NCBI GenBank assembly: GCA_029257405.1
Contig: JARIBO010000055.1
Span: 62,001-126,000, forward strand
Direction of reading: 5' to 3'
DNA from: Caryophanales bacterium
GTDB taxonomy: Bacteria > Bacillota > Bacilli > Bacillales > Amphibacillaceae
Length of the DNA stretch: 64,000 nt
Shown: positions 46,189 through 55,510 of the stretch, piece by piece
Layout of the letters: each line of letters begins with the position of its first letter
Numbering within the stretch: position 1 is the first letter of the stretch
Translations under genes and position numbers: made by a program
The notes under the pieces: model-generated
What the model was told of the DNA's origin: nothing
Databases searched by the model: none
What the model saw: the letters and a program-made list of their open reading frames with translations, nothing else

Positions 46189-47871
46189 ATGAAAGAATGG
46201 GATAAAGAATTCGATGTTGTTGTCATAGGATCAGGAGCTGGAGGATTAACAGCTGCCTTAACAGCTGAGTTGAAAGGTTTATCTACACTTGTAATCGAAA
46301 AAACAGATTTTTTTGGAGGTTCAACATCTAAATCAGGTGGTACAATTTGGATACCTAATAATATATATTTAGATAATCAAGTAACTGATTCATATGAGAA
46401 TGCAAAAACATATTTAGATGAGACGGTAGGAAATCGTGTGCCTGAAAGCTTAAAAGAAGCTTATTTAACAAAAGGACCTGAAATGGTAGAGTTTTTACAC
46501 AATTATACAAGTTATATGAAATGGGAGCATACACCTTATTATTCAGATTATTATCCTGAAAAAAAGGGAGGTCTTGCTAAAGGACGGGCAATTGAAGCTG
46601 CAATATTTGATCTACGTGAATTAGGAGAAGATCTTAAGTACCTTCGCCTTGCTGGTTTACCTACAAAAGGAATGGTATTAAATTCAAGTGAATTTCATAA
46701 GGTAAATATGATTCGGAGAACCTGGATTGGAAAAATAAATGCATTTAAAGTAGGTATGCGCCTTATCCGTACACTTGCAACTTCCTATAATCCTACAGCA
46801 CTTGGCGAAGCATTAGTAGCAAGATTATATAAATCTTTAAAAGAAGCTGGCGGCCATGTTTGGGTATCTACACCTTTTATTGATTTAGTTACTGAAAACA
46901 ATGAAATATTAGGCGTTACAGCTAGAAGAAATGGAAAGGCGTTTAATATAAAAGCAAATCATGGTGTGATTTTTGCTGCTGGTGGATTTTCACATAGCCA
47001 GGAGCTTCGAGATAAATATTTACCTCAACCATCGAAGGCAGATTGGACACTATCTTCAGAAGGACAAGTAGGTGACGTTTTGAAAGCTGGATTAAATCTT
47101 GGTGCTAAAATAGATTTAATGGAAAAAACCTGGGGAACTCCCACTTCTGCACCTCCAGGATCCCCTCCATTCATGCCAGTAGCAGAAAGAGCAACACCGG
47201 GATTAATTATTGTCAATCAATCAGGCAAACGATATATAAACGAATCTGTTCCTTATCACGAGTTTGTTGATACAATGTATGAAAAAAATTCAGATGAGGC
47301 TCAAACTATACCTTCATGGATGATTTTAGATCAGCGTGTAAAGAATCGCTATCTTGTCTTTGGTATTTTACCGCTTCAACCTTTCCCCAAAAAATGGGTA
47401 GATGAAGGTTATCTTAAAGTGGGACAAACTATTGAAGAACTAGCTGAACAAATCGAAGTAAATTCTGAAAACTTAAAAATAACAATTGAACAGTTTAACA
47501 AGTTTGCTCAAAATGGTGTAGACGAAGATTTTAATCGAGGAGAAAGTGCTTATGACCGTTATTATGGTGATCCTACTTTAAAAAACCCTAATTTAGCTTC
47601 TTTAAATAAAGCACCTTTTTATGCAATTCCAATCTATCCAGGTGATATTGGAACAAAGGGTGGATTAGTTATTGACGAATCTGCACGAGTCTTAGATGAA
47701 AAGAATCAACCGATAGAAGGACTATACGCTACAGGGAATTGTGCCGCAGCAGTTATGGGTGAAACCTATCCTGGACCTGGTGCAACAATTGGATCTGCTA
47801 TGACCTTTGGTTATGCTGCAGCAAAAGACATAAATGATAAAGTGGGCGACCTTAAAAAAACACAAAACTAG
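46189..47871 (+). CDS. FAD-dependent dehydrogenase (3-ketosteroid dehydrogenase / fumarate reductase-like)
   Basis: The flavoprotein of 560 residues starts with the FAD motif VVVIGSGAGGLTAAL, followed by EKTDFFGGSTSKSGG and ends with the second FAD site GLYATGNCAAAVMGETYPGPGATIGSAM. The overall pattern is closest to 3-ketosteroid 1-dehydrogenases. No steroid pathway genes are nearby, so the substrate is unknown. The start is ATG 46189, 8 bases after AGGAGATGA. It is probably regulated by the divergent TetR. Confidence 0.82.
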   Translation: MKEWDKEFDVVVIGSGAGGLTAALTAELKGLSTLVIEKTDFFGGSTSKSGGTIWIPNNIYLDNQVTDSYENAKTYLDETVGNRVPESLKEAYLTKGPEMVEFLHNYTSYMKWEHTPYYSDYYPEKKGGLAKGRAIEAAIFDLRELGEDLKYLRLAGLPTKGMVLNSSEFHKVNMIRRTWIGKINAFKVGMRLIRTLATSYNPTALGEALVARLYKSLKEAGGHVWVSTPFIDLVTENNEILGVTARRNGKAFNIKANHGVIFAAGGFSHSQELRDKYLPQPSKADWTLSSEGQVGDVLKAGLNLGAKIDLMEKTWGTPTSAPPGSPPFMPVAERATPGLIIVNQSGKRYINESVPYHEFVDTMYEKNSDEAQTIPSWMILDQRVKNRYLVFGILPLQPFPKKWVDEGYLKVGQTIEELAEQIEVNSENLKITIEQFNKFAQNGVDEDFNRGESAYDRYYGDPTLKNPNLASLNKAPFYAIPIYPGDIGTKGGLVIDESARVLDEKNQPIEGLYATGNCAAAVMGETYPGPGATIGSAMTFGYAAAKDINDKVGDLKKTQN

Positions 47872-47886
47872 TTTATAAAATATAAT

Positions 47887-47917
47887 AAAAAACAGGATCT
47901 AAAGATCCTGTTTTTTT
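47887..47917. terminator. Bidirectional terminator
   Basis: The stem AAAAAACAGGATCT and its complement with a 2-base loop lies between convergent genes. Confidence 0.9.
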
Positions 47918-47918
47918 A

Positions 47919-49727
47919 TTATCCTTCAATTTCTTTTGTTAATTCAACGAGCTCATCTATTAAACTACCTATATAAGCAATCGTTTCTTTTAAGGGTTGA
48001 TCTGTTGTAATATCTATACCAGCCATTTGAGCAAGTTCTTTAGGCGGTTTAGTCCCACCTGCTTTTAAAACTTCTTTCCACTCAGCAACTGCGTTTTCCC
48101 CTTCATTTAAAACACGCTTAGACATCGCTGTTGAAATTGTTAAACCAGCCGAATAAGTGTATGGATATAACCCCATATAATAATGCGGTTGGCGCATCCA
48201 CGTAAGTTCTGCTCCTTCATTAATTTCTACTGCATCTCCCCAAAAGTCTTCTAATACTTTACGCTTTATTTCGTTTAAAACAGTTGCACTTACACTGCCA
48301 CCCGCATCAATAATATTATAAACTTCACGCTGATAAGCCGCTTCTAATAAGTGGGTAACAAAGTTATGATAATAAGTACGAGCAACAATAGATGAGATTA
48401 CCCAGCGTTTAAATTTAGGATCTCTTGAATTTTCGAGTAAATGATTTGCAACAAGCATCTCGTTCATCGTTGATGGTGCTTCAATAAAGTACATAGATGC
48501 ATCAGCATTAAATATATTTTGATGTGAATTCGCATACTTAAAATGTCCTGCATGACCAAGTTCGTGAGCTAATACAAAAACATCTTCCATACTTCCTGTC
48601 CAAGATATTAATATATAAGAATGATTACCATATGGACTTGCACAAAAAGCACCCGTTGATTTCCCTTTATTTTGAGCAAAATCAATCCATCTTTCCGAAT
48701 ATGATTGATCAATCATTTCAAGGTAGTCTTTACCCATAACTTTTAGGGCAGCATCAATGTAGTTTTTTGATTCTTCAATTGTTACTTTAGGTTCATAATT
48801 TGGATCTAAAGGCATTTTTAAATCAGCAAAGGTCATTCTTTCTAAACCATGTACTTTTTGAAGAAGTTTTGCATACTTTCTCATATGTGGTGCTAATTCT
48901 GATGTGATTAAATCAATTTGACGGTCATACATTGAGCGGTCAACTTCTTGTTCAAATAATAATGATTCAATCACATTATCAAATCCCCGAATATCAGATT
49001 CAATTTTTTCTTGTTGCAAGTGCATGTCATAAGTCTTAGCCGTCGTATGTTGATATTCGCTTAATTTTTTAGAAAATGCAGTAAAAGCTGCACGACGAAT
49101 TTCTGTATCAACTTCTGACTCTAACTCACCTTCAAATGATACATAACTAAGCGAATGTTTTTCTTTTCCTACTTTAAAACTTGGAAAATTCATATCTACA
49201 AGTTTAGTTACTTCATATAGTTCATAAGGAGCATTAAATACACTTGAAAAAGCAGCTAAGACCCTTTCAGTTTCAGGTGATAATTGATATGTTTGTTTTT
49301 TAACAAGTTTTTCTAAATAAACTTTAAATTCTGGATTAATTATTATTGCTTCTTTCAAAGTTTCTATCGGTAAATTTAATAATTCACTATTAACAAAAGA
49401 TAATTGACTTTTTATTTTTCCCGCTAATTGACTGAACTTATTTGCTCGCATTTGTGCTTGTTCACTAGTTTGATCAACACTTAATGATAAATTTGAATAA
49501 TTTCCGATCGGGACAATTATTTCATATATTTTAGCATAATCCGTCATTACTTGAATGACAGATTGCGAATTAGTGATTTTATTTTTATAGTTTTTTATAA
49601 ATTGAGTAACTAATTCCTTTAAATGTTCTATCGACTCTTCATAAACCTCTTCAGTTGAAAAGAGATCATTTAAATCCCACGTTTCTTCTATATTTACATC
49701 TTCTCGGTTAGGCATACTTGCTTCCAT
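47919..49727 (-). CDS. Oligoendopeptidase F-family M3 peptidase (second copy)
   Basis: A 602-residue zinc peptidase with motif LAHELGHAGHF and downstream Glu in IEAPSTMNEML. It shares fold and length with PepF at 12145 but is well diverged, for example in SGAFCASPYGNHSYILISW around the substrate site, so it is an ancient paralogue, not a recent copy. GGGAG lies 9 bases before ATG 49727. The DUF5412-like gene lies 14 bp upstream on the same strand. Confidence 0.92.
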   Translation of the reverse strand: MEASMPNREDVNIEETWDLNDLFSTEEVYEESIEHLKELVTQFIKNYKNKITNSQSVIQVMTDYAKIYEIIVPIGNYSNLSLSVDQTSEQAQMRANKFSQLAGKIKSQLSFVNSELLNLPIETLKEAIIINPEFKVYLEKLVKKQTYQLSPETERVLAAFSSVFNAPYELYEVTKLVDMNFPSFKVGKEKHSLSYVSFEGELESEVDTEIRRAAFTAFSKKLSEYQHTTAKTYDMHLQQEKIESDIRGFDNVIESLLFEQEVDRSMYDRQIDLITSELAPHMRKYAKLLQKVHGLERMTFADLKMPLDPNYEPKVTIEESKNYIDAALKVMGKDYLEMIDQSYSERWIDFAQNKGKSTGAFCASPYGNHSYILISWTGSMEDVFVLAHELGHAGHFKYANSHQNIFNADASMYFIEAPSTMNEMLVANHLLENSRDPKFKRWVISSIVARTYYHNFVTHLLEAAYQREVYNIIDAGGSVSATVLNEIKRKVLEDFWGDAVEINEGAELTWMRQPHYYMGLYPYTYSAGLTISTAMSKRVLNEGENAVAEWKEVLKAGGTKPPKELAQMAGIDITTDQPLKETIAYIGSLIDELVELTKEIEG

Positions 49728-49741
49728 AATTAAACGCTCCC

Positions 49742-50149
49742 TTACTCTGTTAATTTCTTATCTTTTCGCCAGTTATAATATGTACTTTCATCTGTAATAT
49801 CAATCGTTTGATCTGCAATTTTGAGTTTTTCTTCTGATGTCCACGTAACTTTAGGTAACGCTTTTCCTGCAGGATATAACCAATAAACTGTTTTATCTTT
49901 TATACCTTCATCATTTTTTATACTAGTAATTGATACCCTTACTTGATCTTGATCAGATGTGTTACCATATAAGACATATGTATCAGCTTGATAATTTTCA
50001 TTCGGTGACTCAATTGTTTCTATTAATTCACCCTTTCCATCGATGCTTGAGAGTTTAATTTCCATAAATGAATAAACAATCGCTAGTAAAATAGTGGTAA
50101 CGATGGCTAAAACTATAACCGTCCATAATAATATCTTTTTAAATGACAT
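49742..50149 (-). CDS. DUF5412-like membrane-anchored protein
   Basis: One N-terminal membrane helix (about 7-28) is followed by an extracytoplasmic beta-rich domain of about 105 residues: SPNENYQADTYVLYG, VYWLYPAGKALPKVTW and ITDESTYYNWRKDK. The spacing resembles the DUF5412 family of Bacillales (from memory). The function is unknown. It is 14 bp upstream of the second oligoendopeptidase gene and probably cotranscribed. Confidence 0.65.
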   Translation of the reverse strand: MSFKKILLWTVIVLAIVTTILLAIVYSFMEIKLSSIDGKGELIETIESPNENYQADTYVLYGNTSDQDQVRVSITSIKNDEGIKDKTVYWLYPAGKALPKVTWTSEEKLKIADQTIDITDESTYYNWRKDKKLTE

Positions 50150-50333
50150 GTTAATCCTCTTTTCTCACCTTAATGTATTACTATATTACTTTATTTGTGA
50201 TAATTCAAATGCTTTATTTTTTTAAAGATTCTAATAAACTTATCTATTTGAATTTATTAGTATATTTGTATTTCAATTAAATTAAGTTTAAAATAATAGT
50301 TCTAACTTGGCTAATATAAAGGAGATTTTAATT

Positions 50334-51716
50334 ATGCACTTAACTCAAGATGAAATAGTAACGCACTTACAAACATTACTACTAAAAGAACAAATATCGA
50401 TTAATAAAACAGTTTTAGAATTACATAGTAAAGATGAATCTTATCATAAACCTCACAACCCAGAAGTTGTTGTTTATCCTTATACTACTGCAGATACGAG
50501 TAAAATATTAATGTTTGCAAATGATTATAATATCAAAGTTGTTCCTTTTGGTTTAGGTACTAGTTTAGAAGGCCACGTTATTCCATATAACCAACAACTT
50601 ACAATCGATTTTTCATTAATGAATAAAATTTTAGATGTCAGTCCAGAAGATTTTTTAGTTACAGTTCAACCAGGTGTTACGCGGTCTGAATTAAATAAAG
50701 CTCTTAAAAGACATGGACTATTCTTTCCTGTTGACCCTGGAGCTGACGCAACGCTTGGAGGTATGGTTGCAACAAATGCGAGTGGGACAACTTCTGTTAA
50801 ATACGGCGTTATGCGTGATCAGGTAAGAGATCTTGAAGTTGTATTAGCTGATGGCCGTATTATTCACACAGGTAATCGTGCAGCAAAATCTTCTTCAGGT
50901 TATCATTTAAATGGTCTTTTTACAGGTTCTGAGGGAACTTTAGGTGCTTTTACAGAATTAACCTTAAAAGTCCACGGAATCCCTGAACATATTATGGCAG
51001 GACGGGCTATTTTTCCGACAATAAAAGACGCCATTGAATCCGTTGTATCTATTTTACAAGCAGGCATTCCAATTGCTCGAGTTGAACTTGTTGATGAAGC
51101 TTCAATTGAACAAGTTAATAGTCATAGCGATCAAGACTTTCCGGTTAAGCCAACTCTATTTTTAGAGTTTCATGGAAATGAAGCGGGGCTAAAATCAGAT
51201 GTCGATTTTATGAAATTAATTGTTGAGGATCATTATTGTGAAGGCATTGAATTCGAAAAAGATAATACAAAACGAAATATTTTATGGGAAGCTCGTCATA
51301 ATCTTGCTTATGCATATACACATGGATATCCTGGAAAAGATATGATGGTCACAGATGTCGTTCTTCCTATTTCAAAACTTGCAGAAGCTGTTATTTTTGC
51401 ACGTACAGAACTGGATAAAACATTGATTGAAGGTGGAATTTTAGGACATGTAGGAGATGGTAATTTTCATGTCTTACTTATGATAGATCCAAATAACCCG
51501 GCAGAAATTAAAAAAGCACATGATTTTAATGAAAAACTTGTGATGCATGCAATTAATAATGGAGGTACTTGTACTGGCGAACATGGTGTAGGCATTGGAA
51601 AACAAAAATATCAGCGTATTGAACATGGTGAAGCTTACGATGTAATGATTGCCATTAAGCAAGTATTAGATCCAAAAAATATTCTTAATTCAGATAAAAA
51701 TATAACAATTAATTAA
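50334..51716 (+). CDS. FAD-linked oxidase (GlcD / D-lactate dehydrogenase type)
   Basis: A flavoprotein oxidising D-2-hydroxy acids such as glycolate or D-lactate. The FAD domain shows VPFGLGTSLEGHV, LVTVQPGVTRSEL, PVDPGADATLGGMVATNASGT in parts and TGSEGTLGAF; the C-terminal domain has GHVGDGNFH and GTCTGEHGVG. The 460-residue length fits. ATG 50334 is chosen, 9 bases after AAAGGAG; the frame continues upstream to TTG 50307 without a site. No GlcE/GlcF partner is adjacent. Confidence 0.9.
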   Translation: MHLTQDEIVTHLQTLLLKEQISINKTVLELHSKDESYHKPHNPEVVVYPYTTADTSKILMFANDYNIKVVPFGLGTSLEGHVIPYNQQLTIDFSLMNKILDVSPEDFLVTVQPGVTRSELNKALKRHGLFFPVDPGADATLGGMVATNASGTTSVKYGVMRDQVRDLEVVLADGRIIHTGNRAAKSSSGYHLNGLFTGSEGTLGAFTELTLKVHGIPEHIMAGRAIFPTIKDAIESVVSILQAGIPIARVELVDEASIEQVNSHSDQDFPVKPTLFLEFHGNEAGLKSDVDFMKLIVEDHYCEGIEFEKDNTKRNILWEARHNLAYAYTHGYPGKDMMVTDVVLPISKLAEAVIFARTELDKTLIEGGILGHVGDGNFHVLLMIDPNNPAEIKKAHDFNEKLVMHAINNGGTCTGEHGVGIGKQKYQRIEHGEAYDVMIAIKQVLDPKNILNSDKNITIN

Positions 51717-51748
51717 CAACAATTTGACAAACTTATTTGTAAGATACA

Positions 51749-51790
51749 AAAGTCAGAATTTCTTAATGTTAAGAAATTCTGACTTTATTT
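51749..51790. terminator. Terminator after the GlcD-like gene
   Basis: An 18-bp stem (AAAGTCAGAATTTCTTAA and complement) with loop TG, followed by a T-rich run. Confidence 0.9.
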
Positions 51791-51864
51791 TTGTAGAAAG
51801 AATATATAATTCATTGATATATTATCCCTTCATCTCATCTATATTTTTTAGTTTCATCTGATTA

Positions 51865-51984
51865 TCATTCATTAAAGAGTGCAAATAAAATTTTAAGTTG
51901 CTCTTCAAATCTTTCCAATTCGAGACCTACCTTAGATTTTTCGATATAGTATTTCATTTCTGCTATTTCTTCAGGTACGATCAT
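51865..51984 (-). pseudogene. Small frame, possibly the remnant of an interrupted gene
   Basis: A 39-residue frame begins MIVPEEIAEMKYYIEKSKVG and ends LFALFNE. It has no ribosome site at normal spacing: GGAG lies 17 bases upstream. Directly before it in the same frame is a TAA and then an upstream open stretch ending in EEIEGEDSL. A single stop codon may therefore have split a small gene. The rest of 51791-52081 shows no other gene. I recognise no family. Confidence 0.25.
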
Positions 51985-52081
51985 AATTTATAAACTATCT
52001 TCTCCTTCGATTTCTTCTGTACTTACTTTTTTATCAAAGATTGAAGCTTAAAAAGTATATTAAATTGGTATCTTATTACTC

Positions 52082-52405
52082 TTATCTATATTGTTCAAGA
52101 CTTTGTTTCGTATGATCTGTTCCTAATTTATAGACTAAATCAATTAATTTATCAAAATCATTATCATATCTTTCATCATTACCTATTGAAGGCGTATAAC
52201 TAGCTGATGGATTATCTTTTGGTGATGGTTTAACTTCATTCTCTTCTAATTCTTCTACATTTTTTTCTTTGTTTTTCATATAATTTTTAATTATATTTGC
52301 CTCTTCTATTGTAGCATGTATTTCTAGTTCAGCTTGTCCAGGCATCAATTTTTCTTCAATCATTTTATTTTCAATTGATATATAATATAAGTTTCTTTCC
52401 ATCAT
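52082..52405 (-). CDS. Small hypothetical protein, paralogue of the 52433 gene
   Basis: 107 residues, soluble, acidic. It shares with its upstream neighbour the N-terminal YYISIENK and the C-terminal YDNDFDKLIDLVYKLGT, separated by a poorly conserved, Pro/Ser-rich middle. The pattern reminds me of a family of small Bacillaceae proteins of about 100 residues, but I cannot name it. It lies 27 bp after the 52433 gene on the same strand. Confidence 0.7.
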   Translation of the reverse strand: MMERNLYYISIENKMIEEKLMPGQAELEIHATIEEANIIKNYMKNKEKNVEELEENEVKPSPKDNPSASYTPSIGNDERYDNDFDKLIDLVYKLGTDHTKQSLEQYR

Positions 52406-52432
52406 AACTGGCCCCCAAACAATTAATTATAA

Positions 52433-52732
52433 TTAAACAGTTGCAATATCAGTTTTTGTTTCAGTTGTACCTAAATCATAAATTATATTTAAAATTGTAT
52501 TTAAATCCTCATTATATTGTTTCCTTGCCTCTGAATGATCTGGGAATTTAAATGGATTTAACATCACTCGTGCTTCTGATTGTTCATGCTCTAAACAACG
52601 ATTTAAGTAAAATTGGAGCCTTTGTATTTCTTCTTTTGTAGCAAATATTTCATATTGTGCCTCAGTTAAATTAGGATTTTTACTTATTTCTTTTGACTTC
52701 AAAGAAACATAATAATTGTTTTTTTCAGACAT
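52433..52732 (-). CDS. Small hypothetical protein, paralogue of the 52082 gene
   Basis: 99 residues with YYVSLKSKEIS at the N-terminus, AQYEIFATKEEIQRLQFYL and YNEDLNTILNIIYDLGT at the C-terminus, aligned with the downstream paralogue. AGGAGGGG precedes the ATG. The pair is an old tandem duplication. The function is unknown. Confidence 0.75.
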   Translation of the reverse strand: MSEKNNYYVSLKSKEISKNPNLTEAQYEIFATKEEIQRLQFYLNRCLEHEQSEARVMLNPFKFPDHSEARKQYNEDLNTILNIIYDLGTTETKTDIATV

Positions 52733-52870
52733 GATAACCCCTCCTTTTTGGTTAATGTTCCCGTATTCTTGGACAATTAAACATTTACAAGCAATTGTTT
52801 TGCATTAGTTGTCAGATAATTTTATACTAGGCTTTAGAACATACCCTAACAGGTAAAGGTAGGTGCTTTA

Positions 52871-53830
52871 TTGATAAAAATATATCGTTGGCCACAAAAA
52901 TATGTTACATATAGTGTTCCTCTTGTTTTACTTATTGGATTTTTAATAGGATCTTTTGTTGATACTTCAATTTTACAACCTACATTATTAATTGCAACAA
53001 TTATTATGATTTACGCAACGATGATTGGATTTAATTTTAATGAACTTACTTCTTTAAAAGGAACTAAAGTACTTATGTTTTCAGTTTTAATTAACTTTTT
53101 AATCGTTCCACTGGTTGCTTATCTTTTAGGTATATCTTTACTAAAAGATCACCCTTTAATGTTTGCAGGATTAGCTTTATCTGCGTTATTACCTACAAGT
53201 GGAATGACGATTTCTTGGACGGTCCTTCAACGAGGTAACGTCGGAGCCGCTGTTAAGTTAACTATTTTCGGACTTATTATTGGTTCTGTATTGACGCCTT
53301 GGTATCTTTTACTAATGGTTGGTCAATTTGTTGAAATTAATATTATGATGACGATGCGTACTATCTTATTAGTTGTATTCGTTCCAATGATTCTAGGTCA
53401 AATTACTTATAAATTAATTTTGAAAAAAACAACAGTAGAAAATTTCAATAAAAAGATTAAACCTAATTTTGGACCTTTAAGTATTTGGGCAATGCTCTAT
53501 GTTGTTTTTGTAAGTATTAGCACGAAAGCAACGATGATTACAAGCAATTTAACATTGATTTGGATTGCTTTAGCTGTTCTTATTTTATTTTACTTTATTA
53601 ACTTTGTTATTAGTACAATATTTGCAATAAAATTCTTTAATCGTGAAGACGGGATTGCCCTTGTAAACGGAACAGTTCTTCGTAATTTATCAATAGCCAT
53701 TGGTATTGCTGCTACTTCATTTGGAGCAGAAGCTGCATTAATTGTCACGCTTGCTTTCGTCGTTCAACAACAAGGTATTGTTAATTATGCTAAAATCGCC
53801 ATGCCAAGATGGTTTCAATTAAAAAGCTGA
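52871..53830 (+). CDS. BASS-family transporter (bile acid:Na+ symporter / ACR3-like)
   Basis: A 319-residue membrane protein with about ten helices. The crossing helices carry LSALLPTSGMTISWTVLQRGN and RNLSIAIGIAATSFG, the hallmark regions of the BASS superfamily, to which arsenite exporter ACR3 also belongs. No ars genes are nearby, so arsenite transport is not supported by context. The start is TTG 52871 after AGGTAGGTG. Confidence 0.78.
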   Translation: MIKIYRWPQKYVTYSVPLVLLIGFLIGSFVDTSILQPTLLIATIIMIYATMIGFNFNELTSLKGTKVLMFSVLINFLIVPLVAYLLGISLLKDHPLMFAGLALSALLPTSGMTISWTVLQRGNVGAAVKLTIFGLIIGSVLTPWYLLLMVGQFVEINIMMTMRTILLVVFVPMILGQITYKLILKKTTVENFNKKIKPNFGPLSIWAMLYVVFVSISTKATMITSNLTLIWIALAVLILFYFINFVISTIFAIKFFNREDGIALVNGTVLRNLSIAIGIAATSFGAEAALIVTLAFVVQQQGIVNYAKIAMPRWFQLKS

Positions 53831-53940
53831 TTTTTTCATAGTATCGTCACATCTTTTAATTTTATCTTTGTAAATTGTTGACGTAGTACATTTAAAATCT
53901 ATATGATAGATTAAGTGTTTAAATTGCAAAGGTGATTAAA

Positions 53941-54405
53941 ATGAATAAATGGTTTTACTTTAATTTCTTATTATTTTCATTTGCTTTATACAAAATTATT
54001 AATGGTTCACATCTTTTAGTAAGTTTTATTGGTGGCTTAGGTTTATTTTTTATATTATTTAATTGGACACGTCATGCAATGTTTTCTACAATAAGATCAG
54101 ATATCCCAAGAAAGACAAAAATAAAATATGCAAAGTTTTCAAAACGAGTGCTCCCTATACATAAATGGACAGGTATGACAGCATTTATCATTATTATTTT
54201 TCACGCATATTTAGCTATTAACTTATATGGTTTCAATTTAAGTATTACTAAAATATTTAGTGGCATGTTTGGTTTAATTATTCTAACTGGAATTGTTATT
54301 TTTGGTTGGTTACGGTGGTTTAAGGCTTCTTATATTAAACGTATTATTCATCTTTGGTTAGGGTTACTTCTCTTTTTTGTAATAGTTGTACATGTATTAA
54401 TCTAA
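53941..54405 (+). CDS. Ferric-reductase-like membrane protein
   Basis: 154 residues with four to five membrane helices. Paired His residues suited to heme binding appear in LPIHKWTGM and IFHAYL, then RIIHLWLGLL and VVHVL, the arrangement of ferric-reductase/cytochrome b-like membrane domains. No flavin domain is present. The start is ATG 53941, following AAAGGTGAT; GTG 53932 lies inside that site. The 54419 gene follows after 13 bp. Confidence 0.6.
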   Translation: MNKWFYFNFLLFSFALYKIINGSHLLVSFIGGLGLFFILFNWTRHAMFSTIRSDIPRKTKIKYAKFSKRVLPIHKWTGMTAFIIIIFHAYLAINLYGFNLSITKIFSGMFGLIILTGIVIFGWLRWFKASYIKRIIHLWLGLLLFFVIVVHVLI

Positions 54406-54418
54406 CTTCTTTGTTATA

Positions 54419-54607
54419 ATGAATTATATTGTTTTATTGGAGGCGTTATTCATTCCTTATTCTTTAGTATTTAGCTTATATGCGCTTGGATTTGTTTCTG
54501 TTATTATTAATTTATTAGCCAAAAAACGAGTGTTCGGTTTTATTGCCGTTGTTGCTATTGTTTTAGCTACTTGGATTGTTATTAGTAAATTCTTAACTGG
54601 TATGTGA
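54419..54607 (+). CDS. Small membrane protein, start codon uncertain (possible ATT start)
   Basis: 62 residues from ATG 54419, with two membrane helices (about 8-33 and 38-58). ATG 54419 has no ribosome site. A perfect GGAGG sits inside the frame at 54439-54443, exactly 8 bases before an in-frame ATT (54452) that would give a 51-residue protein. The same arrangement is seen at both ectA genes. It is probably cotranscribed with the ferric-reductase-like gene. Confidence 0.6.
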   Translation: MNYIVLLEALFIPYSLVFSLYALGFVSVIINLLAKKRVFGFIAVVAIVLATWIVISKFLTGM

Positions 54608-54625
54608 TCACATACCAGTTATTTT
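54595..54625 (+). terminator. Palindromic hairpin after the 54419 gene
   Basis: AACTGGTATGTG-AT and complement form a perfect 26-base palindrome overlapping the stop codon, but the T run is short (ATTTTAA). Confidence 0.6.
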
Positions 54626-54699
54626 AACTAACAAATTGACTGAATATTTGGTATGCTTGTTATGAAACATTAGTTAAAGTTTAGAAAGGGGAAAAGTCG

Positions 54700-55464
54700 A
54701 TGAAAATTAATTTAGAACAAATTAATAAAGATATCCTTAACTTGAAAGGACCTGTTTTATCAGTCTACTTGAAAACTGAACCAACTGATGAAAGCTGGAA
54801 AATTAGATTGAAAAATAATTTAAAGCGTACAGGTCATTATGTAAAATCATCTCAGCCTGAAAACGTTAAATTATATGAAAGTATTTCTAAAAAAGTTGAT
54901 CAAGCAATTAGAGATCGTGCTCATGAATTAAAATATGGTGCTGTTTGTTTTGCTAATGCTGATAACGTTTTACTTTACGTATTACAAGTACCTGTTGAAA
55001 ACCAATTTGACTGGGAAGGTGAAGCAGTAACTGATCAATGGGATGAGTTAGCAAAAGCTTATCCATCAAGTGGTGTACTTCTATTACAACGCGATAAAGT
55101 TTCTCTTCTTGATACGCAATTAGGAGATTTAACAGGAGAGACGCATTACGAATTCAATTTAGATAACGAAGATTGGACACAATACAAAGGGCTCGCTTAT
55201 GAAGGAATAACTTCGAGTAGTGCAAACCACAAAGATCAATACGATAAACGTGTAAAAGTAAACGAAGAGCGTTGGATGAAGACTTTAGTACCTAAATTAG
55301 AAAAGCATATGAAAGATAATGACTGGGAAGGCGTATATTTAGCTGGTCCTACTGAACTAGTTAAAAAAATGGAATCAAAAATTAAAAAAGAAGTATTAGG
55401 TGTCGTAACGAGTAATTATGCTGGAAAGTCTGCTAATGAAATTTTAACTAAAGTAATTAATTAA
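54700..55464 (+). CDS. aeRF1-like protein (VLRF1/baeRF family)
   Basis: 254 residues, soluble. The N-terminus (LKGPVLSVYLKTEP) and the middle GVLLLQRDKVSLLDTQLG resemble bacterial relatives of archaeo-eukaryotic release factor 1, annotated VLRF1 or baeRF. Some of these act on stalled ribosomes; no role is known for this group. The segment KRVKVNEERWMKTLVPKLEKH is also typical. AAAGGGG precedes the ATG. Confidence 0.65.
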   Translation: MKINLEQINKDILNLKGPVLSVYLKTEPTDESWKIRLKNNLKRTGHYVKSSQPENVKLYESISKKVDQAIRDRAHELKYGAVCFANADNVLLYVLQVPVENQFDWEGEAVTDQWDELAKAYPSSGVLLLQRDKVSLLDTQLGDLTGETHYEFNLDNEDWTQYKGLAYEGITSSSANHKDQYDKRVKVNEERWMKTLVPKLEKHMKDNDWEGVYLAGPTELVKKMESKIKKEVLGVVTSNYAGKSANEILTKVIN

Positions 55465-55478
55465 TGCCTCTTAAAAAT

Positions 55479-55510
55479 AAAGACATTGAGAATTAATTCT
55501 CAATGTCTTT
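55479..55510. terminator. Bidirectional terminator
   Basis: A perfect 32-base palindrome (AAAGACATTGAGAATT and complement) overlaps the lipoprotein gene end. Confidence 0.9.
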
